Below are positions 5,824 through 5,849 of a DNA stretch of 5,849 bases, piece after piece. The stretch covers positions 1 to 5,849 of the forward strand of contig CAZCVP010000314.1 of assembly GCA_964501915.1 (NCBI GenBank). Reading direction: 5' to 3'. The translations under genes were made by a program, and so were the position numbers. The notes beneath the pieces were generated by a model. That model made no database searches. It worked only from the letters and a program-made list of their open reading frames with translations, and was not told the DNA's origin. Numbering within the stretch: position 1 is the stretch's first letter; each line of letters begins with the position of its first letter. The stretch comes from CAYFPX01 sp964501915. Lineage in GTDB: Bacteria; Myxococcota_A; UBA796; CAJQPC01.

Positions 5824-5849
5824 ATGCGCAAGATCGAAGCTCAGATGAA
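5824..5849 (+). CDS. Possible 5' end of an unrelated gene running off the window
   Basis: ATG at 5824 opens a frame reading MRKIEAQM up to the window edge. The stretch is clearly less G/C-rich than the rest and uses GAA and GCT codons that the neighbours seldom use. The opening reminds me of small marine-phage proteins, but eight residues cannot establish this, and there is no ribosome site in the C/A-rich sequence before it. It may be foreign sequence joined through the artefact run. Confidence 0.2.

Overview
The window is high-GC DNA with a strong preference for G or C at third codon positions, and most of its genes encode secreted lipoproteins. The Thr/Asp/Ser ('TDTDSD') linker, the calcium-loop FG-GAP propeller with PKD-like domains and the string of small lipoproteins all fit an environmental member of the Myxococcota or another former deltaproteobacterial lineage. 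This is an inference from style, not a placement. An N gap and homopolymer-rich junk suggest a draft metagenome or single-cell contig.

Layout, left to right. A minus-strand gene (82-1251) encodes a lipoprotein with a Thr-Asp/Ser-Asp linker, a tryptophan-rich accessory domain and a GH16-like glycoside hydrolase domain with an ExDxE motif. Divergent to it, on the plus strand, lies a frame-broken gene remnant (about 1281-1587) with no visible start. It is followed by an intact small membrane-anchored protein with four cysteines (1626-1994). After a 167-base convergent gap holding one long-looped hairpin comes a minus-strand operon read from right to left. It contains a large PKD-like plus seven-bladed FG-GAP lipoprotein (5663 to 3071), a small lipoprotein (3051 to 2617) and a second small lipoprotein (2620 to 2162). 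The second overlaps the first by four bases, and the two look like diverged tandem paralogues.

The large lipoprotein is interrupted by a 10-N assembly gap with degenerate flanks (about 5321-5444). The reading frame changes across it, so the gene must be read as two pieces of one protein. Upstream of it are a 10-base-period direct repeat and a perfect 7-bp inverted repeat that may be regulatory. The right edge turns into a C/A-rich artefact-like run and then about 26 bases of different composition that could start an unrelated gene.

Functionally, the operon looks like a cell-surface set: a calcium-dependent adhesion or recognition propeller with two small partner lipoproteins. The neighbouring GH16-like lipoprotein would act on or bind polysaccharide. 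No CRISPR array, RNA gene, transposase or phage-defence system was seen. The most interesting items are the propeller/paralogous-lipoprotein operon and the composition of the GH16-like lipoprotein.
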